A DNA stretch of 64,000 nt from Parolsenella massiliensis (GTDB taxonomy: Bacteria; Actinomycetota; Coriobacteriia; Coriobacteriales; Atopobiaceae), in NCBI RefSeq assembly GCF_900143685.1, contig NZ_LT671675.1:1295985-1359984 (forward strand), given 5' to 3'. This document shows, one piece after another, positions 50,812 to 60,366 of the stretch; positions within the stretch are counted from its first letter, which is position 1; each line of letters opens with the position of its first letter. The notes beneath the pieces were generated by a model. It ran no database searches. It worked only from the letters and a program-made list of their open reading frames with translations, and was not told the origin of the DNA. Made by a program: the position numbers and the translations under genes.

Positions 50812-51738
50812 ATGGCAGAACAGAACGGCGTTCCCCAGTTCGAGCTGGGCGAGCTGTCGCGCGTGCGTCACCTCATCGGCGTCGTCTCGGGCAAGGGAGG
50901 CGTGGGCAAGTCGCTCGTCACGGGCATCCTGGCCCGCGAGCTCAACCGCGCCGGCAAGAGCGTGGGCATCCTGGACGCCGACATCACGGGACCCTCCATC
51001 CCCCACATGTTCGGCATGGCAGACGCCCACGCCACGGCCGCAGACGAGCACCTCATCCCCGTGGAGTCCAAGCACGGCGTCAAGGTCATGAGCGCCAACC
51101 TGGTCCTGGCCGACGAGACACAGCCCGTGCTGTGGCGCGGCCCGGTGCTGGGCGGCGCCATCCGCCAGTTCTGGGGGGACACGGCCTGGGGCGACATCGA
51201 CTACATGCTCGTCGACATGCCTCCCGGAACGGGCGACGTGGCCCTCACCGTGTTCCAGAGCCTGCCCATCGAGGGCATCGTCATCGTCACGAGCCCGCAG
51301 GACCTCGTGAGCATGATCGTGGGCAAGGCCGTGAACATGGCCGCCCAGATGCAGATCCCGGTGCTGGGCCTGGTGGAGAACATGAGCTACGCCGTGTGCC
51401 CCAACTGCGGCGAGCACATCCACGTGTTCGGCGAGAGCAAGCTCGCCGAGGTCGCCGCCGGCTACGGCCTGCCCGTCCTGGGCACGTTGCCCATCGACCC
51501 GGCCATCGCCAAGGCGTGCGACGAGGGCACCTTCGAGGACGACCTGCCCGAGGGACTGTTGCCCGACGCCGTGGCGCTCGCCCTCGACCTGCCCGAGCTC
51601 GAGGTTGCCGAGCAGCAGCCCAAGGGGCCCGAGCCCACGATGGCCGAGCGCGCCGCCGCTGCCGCTGCCGCGTACAAGGCCAAGCAGGCCGCCGCGGCAA
51701 GCGACGAGACCGTCGACGTCACCCCGCGCGAGGTCTAG
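50812..51738 (+). CDS. Mrp/NBP35-family iron-sulfur carrier ATPase
   Basis: A 308-residue P-loop ATPase (ParA/MinD fold) of the ApbC/Mrp group, which delivers iron-sulfur clusters. The deviant Walker A is VVSGKGGVGKSLVTG (about residues 24-38). Then come DADITGPSIPHMFG, LVDMPPGTGDVALT (switch/Walker B) and the C-x-x-C cluster site AVCPNCGEHI (about 200-205). The C-terminal 40 residues are an Ala-rich tail. ATG 50812 has AAGGAG upstream. The FAD oxidoreductase gene follows after two bases. Confidence 0.93.
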   Translation: MAEQNGVPQFELGELSRVRHLIGVVSGKGGVGKSLVTGILARELNRAGKSVGILDADITGPSIPHMFGMADAHATAADEHLIPVESKHGVKVMSANLVLADETQPVLWRGPVLGGAIRQFWGDTAWGDIDYMLVDMPPGTGDVALTVFQSLPIEGIVIVTSPQDLVSMIVGKAVNMAAQMQIPVLGLVENMSYAVCPNCGEHIHVFGESKLAEVAAGYGLPVLGTLPIDPAIAKACDEGTFEDDLPEGLLPDAVALALDLPELEVAEQQPKGPEPTMAERAAAAAAAYKAKQAAAASDETVDVTPREV

Positions 51739-51739
51739 C

Positions 51740-53095
51740 GTGGCGGGGCGCAAGACTACGCAGAAGGGGGCACGGACGAGCCGCGCGAGGGAGCGCGAGC
51801 TTCTCGAGCAGCGTGCCGCCGCCGTGGCCATGCCGAGAAGCGCCGATGTGTGCGTCATCGGCGGCGGGGCGGCGGGGCTCGCCTGCGCCGTCACGGCCGC
51901 CGAGGCAGGCGCGAGCGTCGTTTTGCTCGAGCGCTCGCTCGAGTGCGGCCGCACGATACTTGCCACCGGCAACGGCCGCTGCAACTTCTGCAACACAAGC
52001 CTTGCGCCCGGAAACTACAACCATCCCGAGTTCGTGGCCACCTCCATGGGAGAGCCCGGCGAGGCGCTCGAGCGCGTGCTGGGCTTCTGGGAGAGTTGCG
52101 GCCTTGTGTGGGCCGAGGAGGACGGCAGGCTCTACCCGCGCAGCCGCCAGGCGGCGAGCGTGAGAAACGTGCTGCTCGCACGCGCCGAGCGCGTCGGCGT
52201 CACGCTTGCGGCGGGTCGCGAGGCCACGGGCGCCGCGCGCCACGGTGGCGGCTGGCGCGTCCGCCTCGCCCAGACGTGGGACGGACAGGAGCGCGCGATC
52301 GACGCGGCCGCCCTCGTCATCGCGAGTGGCGGGGCAACGAGCGCGCTGGCGGGCGCGCTGGGCCTGCCACTCGTGCCCGAGTCGCCCGTGCTGTGCGCCG
52401 TGGGCGCGAGCGCGCCGGTGCCGGGGCTTCTCGAGCGCCTGAGCGGCAGGCGCGCGCACTGCGTGGCTGCGCTCACGCGCGGCGGACGCGTGGTCATGCG
52501 CGAGGCGGGCGAGGTGCTCTTCCGCGAGTACGGCCTTTCCGGCATCGTGTCGTTTAACCTCTCGAGGCACGCGGCTCCCGGAGACGCCATCGAGCTTGAC
52601 CTTGTCCCGGAGGTGGACGCTTGGGAGGTTGACCACCTCGTCGCGAGCCGCCCCGGGGACTCCCACGCGCTCGACGGCATTCTCGACCCGGCCATCGCCA
52701 GCGAGCTCATGACCCTTGCGGGAGGGGCGCAGGCAGGCGGCGTCGCCTGGCGCGTGGCCCCGCTCGTGAAGGGCCTCCCCTTCCGCGTGACGGGCCTTGC
52801 CGACGAGGCGCACGCCCAGGTCACGCGCGGGGGCATCAGCGTGGACGCACTCGACGCCCGCACGCTTGCCGTCCGCGACGAGCCGGGCCTGTTTGCCTGC
52901 GGGGAGGCGCTCGACGTCGACGCGGCCTGCGGCGGCTTCAACCTCGCCTGGGCCTGGTCAAGCGGCATGACCTGCGGCGCGTCCGCGGCCCGGCATGCGG
53001 CGAGCGTGCGCGTGACGCATTCCTCGGACACGCCCGCAGGCACCAAGAACGACGCGCCCATGCGCACGGCGGCACCCGAAAGGACCCTCTCGTGA
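51740..53095 (+). CDS. NAD(P)/FAD-dependent oxidoreductase (HI0933/BaiN-like)
   Basis: A 451-residue flavoprotein of the HI0933/YhiN group. The FAD-binding motif VCVIGGGAAGLACAV is at about residue 36, the family segment GRTILATGNGRCNFCN follows, and the C-terminal FAD contact is GLFACGEALDVDAACGGFNL. BaiN in bile-acid-transforming anaerobes belongs here, but the substrate of this member is unknown. GTG 51740 overlaps the end of the mrp unit and has GAGG upstream; ATG 51830, nearer the FAD motif, is an alternative. Its stop overlaps the next start (GTGA). Confidence 0.88.
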   Translation: MAGRKTTQKGARTSRARERELLEQRAAAVAMPRSADVCVIGGGAAGLACAVTAAEAGASVVLLERSLECGRTILATGNGRCNFCNTSLAPGNYNHPEFVATSMGEPGEALERVLGFWESCGLVWAEEDGRLYPRSRQAASVRNVLLARAERVGVTLAAGREATGAARHGGGWRVRLAQTWDGQERAIDAAALVIASGGATSALAGALGLPLVPESPVLCAVGASAPVPGLLERLSGRRAHCVAALTRGGRVVMREAGEVLFREYGLSGIVSFNLSRHAAPGDAIELDLVPEVDAWEVDHLVASRPGDSHALDGILDPAIASELMTLAGGAQAGGVAWRVAPLVKGLPFRVTGLADEAHAQVTRGGISVDALDARTLAVRDEPGLFACGEALDVDAACGGFNLAWAWSSGMTCGASAARHAASVRVTHSSDTPAGTKNDAPMRTAAPERTLS

Positions 53096-54759
53096 TCGAG
53101 ATCTCAAACCTCAGGCTCTCGCTCGACAAGCTCGACGGCACGCAGGCCGCCGAGCAGCGCGCCCTGCGCCGCGCCGTGCTGCGGCGCCTGCACGCCGCGC
53201 CAGACGACGTCACGGGCGTGGCGCTGCGCCGCCGCTCCATCGACGCGCGCAAGAAGAGCGACGTCCACCTCACGTGCACCGCGCGCGTCACGCTGCGCGG
53301 CGGGGAGAACGCCGAGCGCGCGTTGCTCGCACGCCTCGCGCGCCGCCGAGAAGACCGCGGAGTTCGCCAGGTCGTGGCGTCGACGCCCACGCTGCCGGCA
53401 CGCATCGGGCGCGGGGAGGCCGCACGGCCCGTCGTCGTGGGCGCGGGCTGCGCGGGGCTGTTCTGCGCCCTTGCGCTTGCCAATGCCGGTCTCGAGCCCC
53501 TGCTCATCGAGCGCGGTGACGACGCGGCCCGCCGCAGCCAGGCCGTGGCCCGCTTCAACGAGACGGGCGAGCTCGACTGCGAGAGCAACATCCAGTTCGG
53601 CGCGGGCGGCGCCGGCACGTTCTCGGACGGCAAGCTCACGACGGGCACGAAGAGCCCGCTGCACCGGCTCGTGCTCGACACGTTCGTTGCGGCAGGTGCT
53701 GCCGAGAACATCGCCTGGGACGCGAAGCCCCACATCGGCTCCGACGTCCTGCCCGGCGTCGTGGACCACATCTGCCGCCGTATCACCGAGCTGGGTGGCG
53801 AGGTGCGTTATCGCTGTCGACTCACTGACATCGAGGTCACGGGAGGCACCGCGGCGCCGCGCGTGAGCGCCGTGACACTCGAGGAGCGCCGCGAGGGTGG
53901 GCTTGTCGTGCAGGAGCGCGTCGCATGCGACCGCCTCGTGCTCGCCTGCGGTCACTCCGCGCGCGACGTCTTCGAGCTGCTCGCTCGCGCAGGCGTCACG
54001 CTCGAGCGCAAGACGTTTGCCATGGGCGTGCGCATCGAGCATCTGCAGGCAGACGTCGACCGCGCCCAGTACGGCCCCTCGGCCGGCCACCCCGCACTCG
54101 GGGCCGCGCCCTACAAGCTCGTGAGCCACCTACCAAGCGGACGCTCGGCCTACTCGTTCTGCATGTGCCCGGGCGGCTACGTCGTGGCCGCGGCCAGCGA
54201 GGAGGGCGGCGTGGTCACGAATGGCATGAGTCTCGTGGCCCGCGCCGGCGAGAACGCCAACTCCGGCCTTCTCGCAAACGTGTTGCCAAGCGACCTGCCC
54301 GGAGATGACCCGCTTGCCGGCATCGCGTTGCAGCGCACGTGCGAGCAGGCGGCCTATGAGCTGGGAGGTGGCGGCTACGTGGCGCCGGCCCAGCTCGTGG
54401 GGGACTTCCTCGCCGGACGTCCGTCAAGCGCGGGCGGGCGCGTCTCGCCCACCTACCCGCGCGGCGTGGCCTGGGGCTCCATCGAGGGGTGCCTGCCTCC
54501 CTACGTCACCGAGACGCTGCGCGCCGCCATCCCCGACATGGCCCGTCACCTGCGCGGATTCGATGACGAACAGGCCGTGCTCACGGGCGTCGAGAGCCGC
54601 TCGAGCTCGCCAGTTCGCGTCACGCGCGGCGCCGACCTGCAGAGCGTGAGCCACGCGGGTCTCTACCCCACCGGCGAGGGTGCGGGATACGCCGGCGGCA
54701 TCATGAGCGCCGCCACCGATGGCCTGCGCGTTGCCCAGGCCATCGTCGACGCCTGGTAA
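53092..54759 (+). CDS. FAD-dependent dehydrogenase (COG2509 family)
   Basis: A 555-residue uncharacterised FAD dehydrogenase. A short N-terminal domain (1-105) with basic residues precedes the dinucleotide motif PVVVGAGCAGLFCALALANAG (about 112). It also has ESNIQFGAGGAGTFSDGKL, typical of COG2509, and a C-terminal GLYPTGEGAGYAGGIMSAATDG. Homologues are widespread in anaerobes without known function. The GTG start overlaps the previous stop by four bases. It is third in the mrp-BaiN-like-COG2509 unit. Confidence 0.9.
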   Translation: MIEISNLRLSLDKLDGTQAAEQRALRRAVLRRLHAAPDDVTGVALRRRSIDARKKSDVHLTCTARVTLRGGENAERALLARLARRREDRGVRQVVASTPTLPARIGRGEAARPVVVGAGCAGLFCALALANAGLEPLLIERGDDAARRSQAVARFNETGELDCESNIQFGAGGAGTFSDGKLTTGTKSPLHRLVLDTFVAAGAAENIAWDAKPHIGSDVLPGVVDHICRRITELGGEVRYRCRLTDIEVTGGTAAPRVSAVTLEERREGGLVVQERVACDRLVLACGHSARDVFELLARAGVTLERKTFAMGVRIEHLQADVDRAQYGPSAGHPALGAAPYKLVSHLPSGRSAYSFCMCPGGYVVAAASEEGGVVTNGMSLVARAGENANSGLLANVLPSDLPGDDPLAGIALQRTCEQAAYELGGGGYVAPAQLVGDFLAGRPSSAGGRVSPTYPRGVAWGSIEGCLPPYVTETLRAAIPDMARHLRGFDDEQAVLTGVESRSSSPVRVTRGADLQSVSHAGLYPTGEGAGYAGGIMSAATDGLRVAQAIVDAW

Positions 54760-54777
54760 TGCGCCACCGTAACAGTT

Positions 54778-54822
54778 CGACCCCGTCCCCAAGTGTCACC
54801 GTGACAGCTGGGGGCGGGGTCG
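54778..54822. repeat. Dispersed palindromic element (GACCCCGTCCCC type)
   Basis: 22-bp arms with three mismatches (54778-54799 with 54801-54822), between convergent genes. It may double as a terminator for both. Confidence 0.7.
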
Positions 54823-54841
54823 TCTTGTCACCGCGCGGCCG

Positions 54842-55954
54842 TCACTCGGAAGATCCGCCGGGCAGCAGCCCCCTCACGAGCGCCGCCACCGTCTCGAGCA
54901 TGAAGCGGCGGGTCTCCTCGTCCATGTCGGCGAGCCGCGACGCCATGGCGGGAAGCGACGTGCGCCACTGCTCGCGCGCCTCGGCCATCGTCTGGGCCCG
55001 CGTGGAGTCGAGAAGGCCAAACAGCTCGGCCGTGAAGCGGTCGCGCTCTTCGGGCGTCCGGCCGGCTATCCAGCTGTTGAGCGCCGCGTCCACGTGGCGT
55101 GCCCCCGCCGAGAGCCGCTCGACCTCCACGAAGGCCTGCCCGTCCACGACCCACGAGAACGGGTCGTGCTGGAAGATCCCCACGCTCGTGCTGCGCACGA
55201 CGGAGTAGTCCTCCTGGTTCTCGAGCATCATCCCCACGACCGAGCTCTGCGGCAGCGTCTTGTCCACGCGGCCCGCGATGGCGCCAAAGCCCGCGCTCGC
55301 GAGAAACTTCGCGTCAAAGCCCGGTCCATCGTGCGAGAAGACGCGGACGATGCGCGCCTGGACCTCCTCGCCCGCCTCGGCCGCCGCATAGACGGCGAGG
55401 TTTCCGCCCTTCGAGTGGCCACCGAGCACGAGCGGCACGCCCGGCAGCTCGCGGGCAGCACGCCCAAGGTAGGCAAGCGCCTCCCGCTGGGCGGGGACGG
55501 GACGCGTGAACGTCATGTCGAAGTCCTCGCGCCAGCCCACAAACGTGGCATCCGTCCCACGAAACGCCAGGTAGGCAGTACCATCGTCAAGCAAGAGGGT
55601 CACGGCCGCGAACTGCTTGGGGTGCTCGGGATCCGCCCCGTCGATGTCCAGGACAAAGCCGCCCACGGCAATGTCGCGAAATCGCGGGCTCGCGGCCATG
55701 GCCTGCAGCAGCCGCTTGCAGCTCGCCGGGTCCCACACGTCGAACAGCGTGTCGAAGCACTCCGCGCGCAGCACGTCGCGCAGGCGCACGGCCCCGTCGC
55801 GAGTGCCCTCCCACGAGTCGAGCTGGCCTCCCAGCGCCTCGAGCCTGAAGTTCGAGAACCACGACAGCACGAGGCTGTCGGGCGCGCACAGCGGCCGCTC
55901 GGAGAAGGTCTCGAGGTTCTCCTCGACGTACGTGCAGATGTTCGCCTGCGCCAT
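54842..55954 (-). CDS. Mbeg1-like alpha/beta hydrolase (DUF2974)
   Basis: A 370-residue protein with a lipase-like alpha/beta fold. The nucleophile elbow G-x-S-x-G is LVLGGHSKGGNLAVYAAA (about residues 169-186), preceded by AYLAFRGTDATFVGWREDF. It has no signal peptide, so it is cytosolic. The DUF2974/Mbeg1-like family is common in Firmicutes and coriobacteria; the substrate is unknown. ATG 55954 follows GGGGAGAGG. Confidence 0.87.
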   Translation of the reverse strand: MAQANICTYVEENLETFSERPLCAPDSLVLSWFSNFRLEALGGQLDSWEGTRDGAVRLRDVLRAECFDTLFDVWDPASCKRLLQAMAASPRFRDIAVGGFVLDIDGADPEHPKQFAAVTLLLDDGTAYLAFRGTDATFVGWREDFDMTFTRPVPAQREALAYLGRAARELPGVPLVLGGHSKGGNLAVYAAAEAGEEVQARIVRVFSHDGPGFDAKFLASAGFGAIAGRVDKTLPQSSVVGMMLENQEDYSVVRSTSVGIFQHDPFSWVVDGQAFVEVERLSAGARHVDAALNSWIAGRTPEERDRFTAELFGLLDSTRAQTMAEAREQWRTSLPAMASRLADMDEETRRFMLETVAALVRGLLPGGSSE

Positions 55955-56027
55955 GCCCTCTCCCCTCTCGCGCCGGCACCGGTGGCAATGGTGCCGGGGT
56001 CGTTTGTCACCGCCGTGCCGGTAGCCG

Positions 56028-56765
56028 TCACACGAGCGCCGCCGCGGCGTTCACGAGCCCCGCCATGCCGATGAACGCGTAGGCGAGCCTGCTGATGGCC
56101 GTGCGGTCAAGGCGTGCCACGACGCGGCCCGCCACCGCGGAACCCACGATGACGCCTGCCACCGCGAGCGCCACGACGGGCGCGTCGCCAAGCGTCGTGA
56201 TGCCGTTTGCCGCGCGGAACAGCGTGATGTAGACGGAGTTTATCGTGAAGAAGCCCTGGATGGTGCCCAGGTACTCCTCGTTGCTGGCGGTTCTCGCAAG
56301 GTAGTACAGCGCCATGAGCGGCCCGCCAAAGCCGAACAGCCCCTCCGTGAGGCCGCTAGCCGCCACGAAGGCCACGGCCACGGCACCCTGCGGCCTAAAG
56401 GTGCCGTCCCCCTGGAAGAACAGCAGGTAGACGGACAGCCCCACGAGAAACACGCCAAGCGCGAGCTTCATGGACGTCTGGTCGACGCTCTTCACGAGAA
56501 GGATCACGACGCTGCTCACGGCCAGGTATCCCACGCTTGCCGGCACGATGAGCGCGGGACGCGCGCGTCTGCGGTAGCGCCAGAAGATGACGAAGTCGAG
56601 CACGAGGCACACCGGCGACACGATGCCCGTGGCATGCGTGACGCCAAACGCCGCAGGCAGGAACGCCATGAGCACCACGGCCGAGCCAAAGCCCGCCACG
56701 CCCTGAATGATGCCCGCGAGCACCGCCGGCAGAAACGCAATCGCCACGAGCCCGGCCACGTCCAT
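56028..56765 (-). CDS. TauE/SafE-family anion exporter
   Basis: A 245-residue membrane protein of the sulfite exporter TauE/SafE family with about eight helices. The duplicated family motif is present (AGIIQGVAGFGSAVVLMAFLP in the first half, ASGLTEGLFGFGGPLMALYYL in the second). Known members move sulfite, sulfoacetate or other organic anions; no sulfonate gene lies nearby to specify the cargo. ATG 56765 follows GGGGGT. It is a single gene. Confidence 0.88.
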   Translation of the reverse strand: MDVAGLVAIAFLPAVLAGIIQGVAGFGSAVVLMAFLPAAFGVTHATGIVSPVCLVLDFVIFWRYRRRARPALIVPASVGYLAVSSVVILLVKSVDQTSMKLALGVFLVGLSVYLLFFQGDGTFRPQGAVAVAFVAASGLTEGLFGFGGPLMALYYLARTASNEEYLGTIQGFFTINSVYITLFRAANGITTLGDAPVVALAVAGVIVGSAVAGRVVARLDRTAISRLAYAFIGMAGLVNAAAALV

Positions 56766-56892
56766 CGATACCCCCGCCCTCCTCGGCGCCACGCGCGCCA
56801 GCCACACATATGATGAAAAGCCTAGCACGCCAACGCGGTGACGGACCGACCCCGTCCCCAAACGTCACCACACCCATCGAACAGGAGCAGCC

Positions 56893-57420
56893 ATGTCATT
56901 CGCAGACCTCACGCGCGAGCGCTACTCGTGCCGCCACTTCACGGAAGAGTCCGTGGAGCCCGCCCAGCTCGCCGCCATCCTCGAGGCGGGTCGCATCGCG
57001 CCCTCCGCCTGCAACAAGCACCCCACGCGCGTCATGGTGTGCGACACGCCCGAGAAGCGCAAGGCGGCCGCCGCGGCCCAGCCGCGCTTCGAGCGCGACG
57101 GCAGCGTGTTCGGCGCACCTCTCGTGCTCGTCGTGTGTGCCGTGGAGGGCGACGCCTGGGTGCGCCGCGCCGACGGGCTCTCCTCGGCCGCCATCGACAC
57201 GGCCATCGTGTGCGACCAGATGATGATGCAGGCAACCGAGCTTGGCCTGGGCACGTGCTGGGTGTGCGCCTTCGACCCGGCCGTGGCCCGCGAGCGCCTG
57301 GGCCTTCCCGAGGGCGTCTACCCCTACCACATGCTCATCGTGGGCCACGCGGCAGACAAGATCGACGATGCCGAGAAGCGCGCCGCCCGCACCATCCCGC
57401 TGGGCGACTTTCTCCTCTAG
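56893..57420 (+). CDS. Nitroreductase family protein
   Basis: A 175-residue short nitroreductase (FMN-dependent). RYSCRHFTEESV and ILEAGRIAPSACNKHPTRV bind FMN phosphate and ring; GLGTCWVCAFDP and LGLPEGVYPYHMLIVGHA close the fold. It probably dimerises and reduces quinones or nitro compounds with NAD(P)H. ATG 56893 has AGGAGCAGCC. A half-copy of the GACCCCGTCCCC element lies just upstream. Confidence 0.9.
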   Translation: MSFADLTRERYSCRHFTEESVEPAQLAAILEAGRIAPSACNKHPTRVMVCDTPEKRKAAAAAQPRFERDGSVFGAPLVLVVCAVEGDAWVRRADGLSSAAIDTAIVCDQMMMQATELGLGTCWVCAFDPAVARERLGLPEGVYPYHMLIVGHAADKIDDAEKRAARTIPLGDFLL

Positions 57421-57534
57421 CCCGCCACAGCCCGCGCGCGTTCGTCTCGGGCGCCAAGGACCCGCCCGCAGAGGCCCTCCACGCCGCCGCGATACAATCC
57501 TTCCTCGTAATCGCCACACGACTGGGAGGCACAC

Positions 57535-58446
57535 GTGAGCATCAGCAGGATGACCATCATGGGCAAGGGGGCCATCGGCCTTCTGTACGGCAGCATCGCC
57601 GCCGCGCACGCGGGCGCGGGGGCCGTGGAGTACGTCATGGACGACGCTCGCTTCGAGCGCCACGCCCACGACGAGCTTACGATCAACGGAGAGCCCTGCC
57701 AGCTCAGGAGCGTCCGCGCGAGCGAGGCCAGGCCGGCCGAGCTGCTCGTCTTCGCCGTGAAGGCCACGGGTCTCGACGCCGCGCTCGATGAGGCAGCTCC
57801 CCTCGTTGGCCCCGGCACGCGCATCGTCTCGCTTCTCAACGGCGTCACGAGCGAGGAGCGAATCGCGGAGCGCTTTGGCTGGGACAACGTCGTGCTCGCC
57901 ACGGCGCAGGGCCTCGACGCAACGTTTCTGTCCGGCGAGCTGCTCTACAGCTGCGCCGGCCACATCCACCTGGGAGCGGCCGCAGACACGAAGCCGGGCG
58001 TGGTCGAGGGCATCGCGGACTTCTTCGAGCGGGCGGGCGTCCCCTACATCCTCGAGGATGACATCCGCCACCGTCTGTGGGCCAAGCTCATGCTGAACGT
58101 GGGCGTCAACCAGACCACCATGGTCTATGGCGGCACGTACGGCAGCGTCACGAGTGAGCCCGAGCAGATCCGTTGCTTCGTGGCCGCCATGCGCGAGGTG
58201 CGCGCCGTGGCCGCCGCCGAGGGCGTCATGCTCACAGAGGACGAGCTCACGGGCATGTTCGAGCTGTGCGCCTCCATGGCGCCCGACGGCATGCCCTCCA
58301 TGGCCCAGGATCGCATCGCGCACCGTCCCACCGAGGTCGAGGAGTTCTCCGGCACGATCTGCGCACTGGGACGCAAGCACCACATCCTCACACCCCAGAA
58401 CGCCTGGCTCCACGAGCGCGTGCGCCAGATCGAGACAAGCTGGTAG
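57535..58446 (+). CDS. Ketopantoate reductase family protein (PanE/ApbA-like)
   Basis: A 303-residue NAD(P)-dependent reductase. The Rossmann motif is MGKGAIGLLYGS (about residues 9-20) and VFAVKATGLDAAL follows. The catalytic Lys is in HRLWAKLMLNVGVNQ (about 183-197), and the C-terminal Glu region is RPTEVEEFSGTICALG. It may make pantoate, but the family is broad and no pan genes are near. GTG 57535 has GGGAGG five bases upstream; GATACAAT at 57490-57497 is a likely -10. Confidence 0.87.
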   Translation: MSISRMTIMGKGAIGLLYGSIAAAHAGAGAVEYVMDDARFERHAHDELTINGEPCQLRSVRASEARPAELLVFAVKATGLDAALDEAAPLVGPGTRIVSLLNGVTSEERIAERFGWDNVVLATAQGLDATFLSGELLYSCAGHIHLGAAADTKPGVVEGIADFFERAGVPYILEDDIRHRLWAKLMLNVGVNQTTMVYGGTYGSVTSEPEQIRCFVAAMREVRAVAAAEGVMLTEDELTGMFELCASMAPDGMPSMAQDRIAHRPTEVEEFSGTICALGRKHHILTPQNAWLHERVRQIETSW

Positions 58447-58493
58447 GCAAGGGTTCCCAAAAGCGGCAAGGGCCTCTGGGCCTGCAGCCGCAT

Positions 58494-58533
58494 GCGGGCC
58501 GGCGCTCCCCCACGGGACGCCGGCCCGCTTTTT
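58494..58533 (+). terminator. Rho-independent terminator after the panE-like gene
   Basis: An 11-bp stem GCGGGCCGGCG/CGCCGGCCCGC, 13-base loop, then TTTTT. Confidence 0.9.
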
Positions 58534-58629
58534 CTTCTCGCACGGCCCCACCGAGGTGCTCAAACCACCTTGCGAAATCGATACCACAGAGGGCTTCGGT
58601 GCTCTTTTATCGAAAAAGTAAAATTATTC

Positions 58630-58657
58630 TTGACATATAACATTTGAAGTATTTTAT
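58630..58657 (+). promoter_or_regulatory. Promoter of the fructose-type PTS operon
   Basis: TTGACA (58630-58635) and TTTTAT (58652-58657), 16-bp spacing, in the most AT-rich stretch of the window; TATTTT at 58650 is an alternative -10. Confidence 0.6.
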
Positions 58658-58665
58658 GAGGTTTC

Positions 58666-58693
58666 CGTAATGGTTAATCCCTTAACTATTACG
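58666..58693. promoter_or_regulatory. Operator-like palindrome in the PTS promoter
   Basis: CGTAATGGTTAA and TTAACTATTACG (11 of 12 complementary) around TCCC, just downstream of the predicted -10: the expected position for a repressor of the PTS operon. The regulator gene is not in the window. Confidence 0.65.
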
Positions 58694-58862
58694 TGATAAC
58701 AAACGTTCTACCTGCACGTTTACCGATACCGCGTTGCGAATCCTTCAATTGCTGAGGTACAAACACAGCGTACGAAATGTTCGCTCGCAGCGCAGACCAC
58801 GGGTCATCCGCAGCACCCGGCGCCGCGACGCGGCAAGGAGCCATTGGTCAAAGGAGGAGAAC

Positions 58863-60347
58863 GTGAAGATCGTAGGAGTTAGCGCCTGCACCGTCGGCAT
58901 CGCGCACACCTACATGGCCAAGAAGGCCATGGAGGAGGAGTGCGCCAAGCGCGGCTTCGAGTGCAAGGTCGAGGCCCAGGGTGGCATGGGCATCGAGGAC
59001 GAGCTCACGCAGGAGGACGTCGACTCGGCGGACCTCGTCATCGAGACAATCGACGTGGGCATCGAGGGTGAGGACCGCTTCGAGGCCAAGGTCGCCGAGG
59101 GCCGCCTGCTGAAGGTTGGCACGGCCGACGCCATCGCCAACGCCGCGGCCGTTCTCGACCAGGCCCTCGCGCTCATCGGTGGCGCTGAGGCCGTCGCGGC
59201 CGAGCAGCCCGCAGCCGCCGAGGCCCCCGAGCCCGCGGCCGAGCCGGCCAAGGCAACCGCCGCCCCTGGTGGACCCAAGCCCGCCACCAAGCAGTCCATC
59301 TTCGCCGAGCCGGGCAAGACGCTGCTCAACGCCTTCAACACCGGCGTGAGCTACTTCATCCCCATCGTCGTCATCGGCGGCGTGTTCCTGGCCTTCTCGC
59401 TGGCCTCCGGCACCGCCGGCGCCAACGGCATGGAGGTCACGAACCCCTTCATGGTGTCGCTGAACACCATCGGCATGGCCGGCATCTCCATGATGATCCC
59501 GGTGCTTGCCGCCTACATCGCCTACTCCATGGCCGGCAAGCCCGCCCTCGCCCCTGGCTTCGTGCTCGGTTATCTGGTTAACAACGCCGTCGTCACCCCG
59601 AGTGGCTCGTCGGTCTCCACGGGCTTTCTGGGCGCCATGATCATGGCCGTCATCTGCGGTTACTTCGTTCGCTGGATGAAGACCTGGAAGGTCAACGACA
59701 CGATCAACACGATCATGCCGATCCTGATCATCCCGATCCTGACCTCGCTCGTCCTGGGCATGGCCTACATCTACATCCTGGCCACGCCGCTCGGCTACGT
59801 CATGGACTGGCTCACCGCCGCACTCGGTAGCCTCCAGGGTGGCTCCGCCGTGGTCCTGGGCCTCGTCATCGGCGTCATGACCGCGTTCGACATGGGCGGC
59901 CCCATCAACAAGACGGCCTCCACGTTCACCATGGCCCTCATGGCCTCCAGCATCTACGGCCCGAACGGCATGTTCCGCGTCGCCGTCGCCGTGCCTCCCC
60001 TGGCCTGTGGCATCGCTTCCCTGATCGCCCGCAACAAGTTCGACGACGCCGACCGTCAGATGGGCATCTCCGCCATCTTCATGGGCTGCATCGGCATCAC
60101 CGAGGGCGCCATCCCGTTCGCCGTCAAGGACCTCGCCCACACGCTGCCTGGCATCTGCATCGGCTCTGCCGTGGGCGCGGGACTCGCCGCCTTCCAGGGC
60201 ATCGACTGCTATGTCCCGCACGGCGGCTTCATCGTCGCGCTCGCCACGAGCAACGTCGGCCTGTTCTGCCTTGACATCGTGATCGGCGCGCTTGTTGGCG
60301 CCGCCATCCTCGTTGTCATGAAGCCAAAGCTCGACAAGGCTAACTAG
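58863..60347 (+). CDS. PTS fructose-family transporter subunit IIBC
   Basis: A 494-residue enzyme II of the fructose/mannitol-type phosphotransferase system. The IIB domain (1-100) has its phosphocysteine Cys9 in VSACTVGIAHTYMAKKAME (most relatives read ACPTGIAHT). After an Ala/Pro linker (110-145), the IIC domain (about 150-490) has some nine helices with VFDMGGPINKTA-like TAFDMGGPINKTAST and GITEGAIPFAVKD. It imports and phosphorylates a sugar, probably fructose or a relative. GTG 58863 follows AAAGGAGG. The leader between operator and gene is about 170 bases and holds no clear structure. Confidence 0.92.
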   Translation: MKIVGVSACTVGIAHTYMAKKAMEEECAKRGFECKVEAQGGMGIEDELTQEDVDSADLVIETIDVGIEGEDRFEAKVAEGRLLKVGTADAIANAAAVLDQALALIGGAEAVAAEQPAAAEAPEPAAEPAKATAAPGGPKPATKQSIFAEPGKTLLNAFNTGVSYFIPIVVIGGVFLAFSLASGTAGANGMEVTNPFMVSLNTIGMAGISMMIPVLAAYIAYSMAGKPALAPGFVLGYLVNNAVVTPSGSSVSTGFLGAMIMAVICGYFVRWMKTWKVNDTINTIMPILIIPILTSLVLGMAYIYILATPLGYVMDWLTAALGSLQGGSAVVLGLVIGVMTAFDMGGPINKTASTFTMALMASSIYGPNGMFRVAVAVPPLACGIASLIARNKFDDADRQMGISAIFMGCIGITEGAIPFAVKDLAHTLPGICIGSAVGAGLAAFQGIDCYVPHGGFIVALATSNVGLFCLDIVIGALVGAAILVVMKPKLDKAN

Positions 60348-60366
60348 CAGCACTTTTGCACCATAC

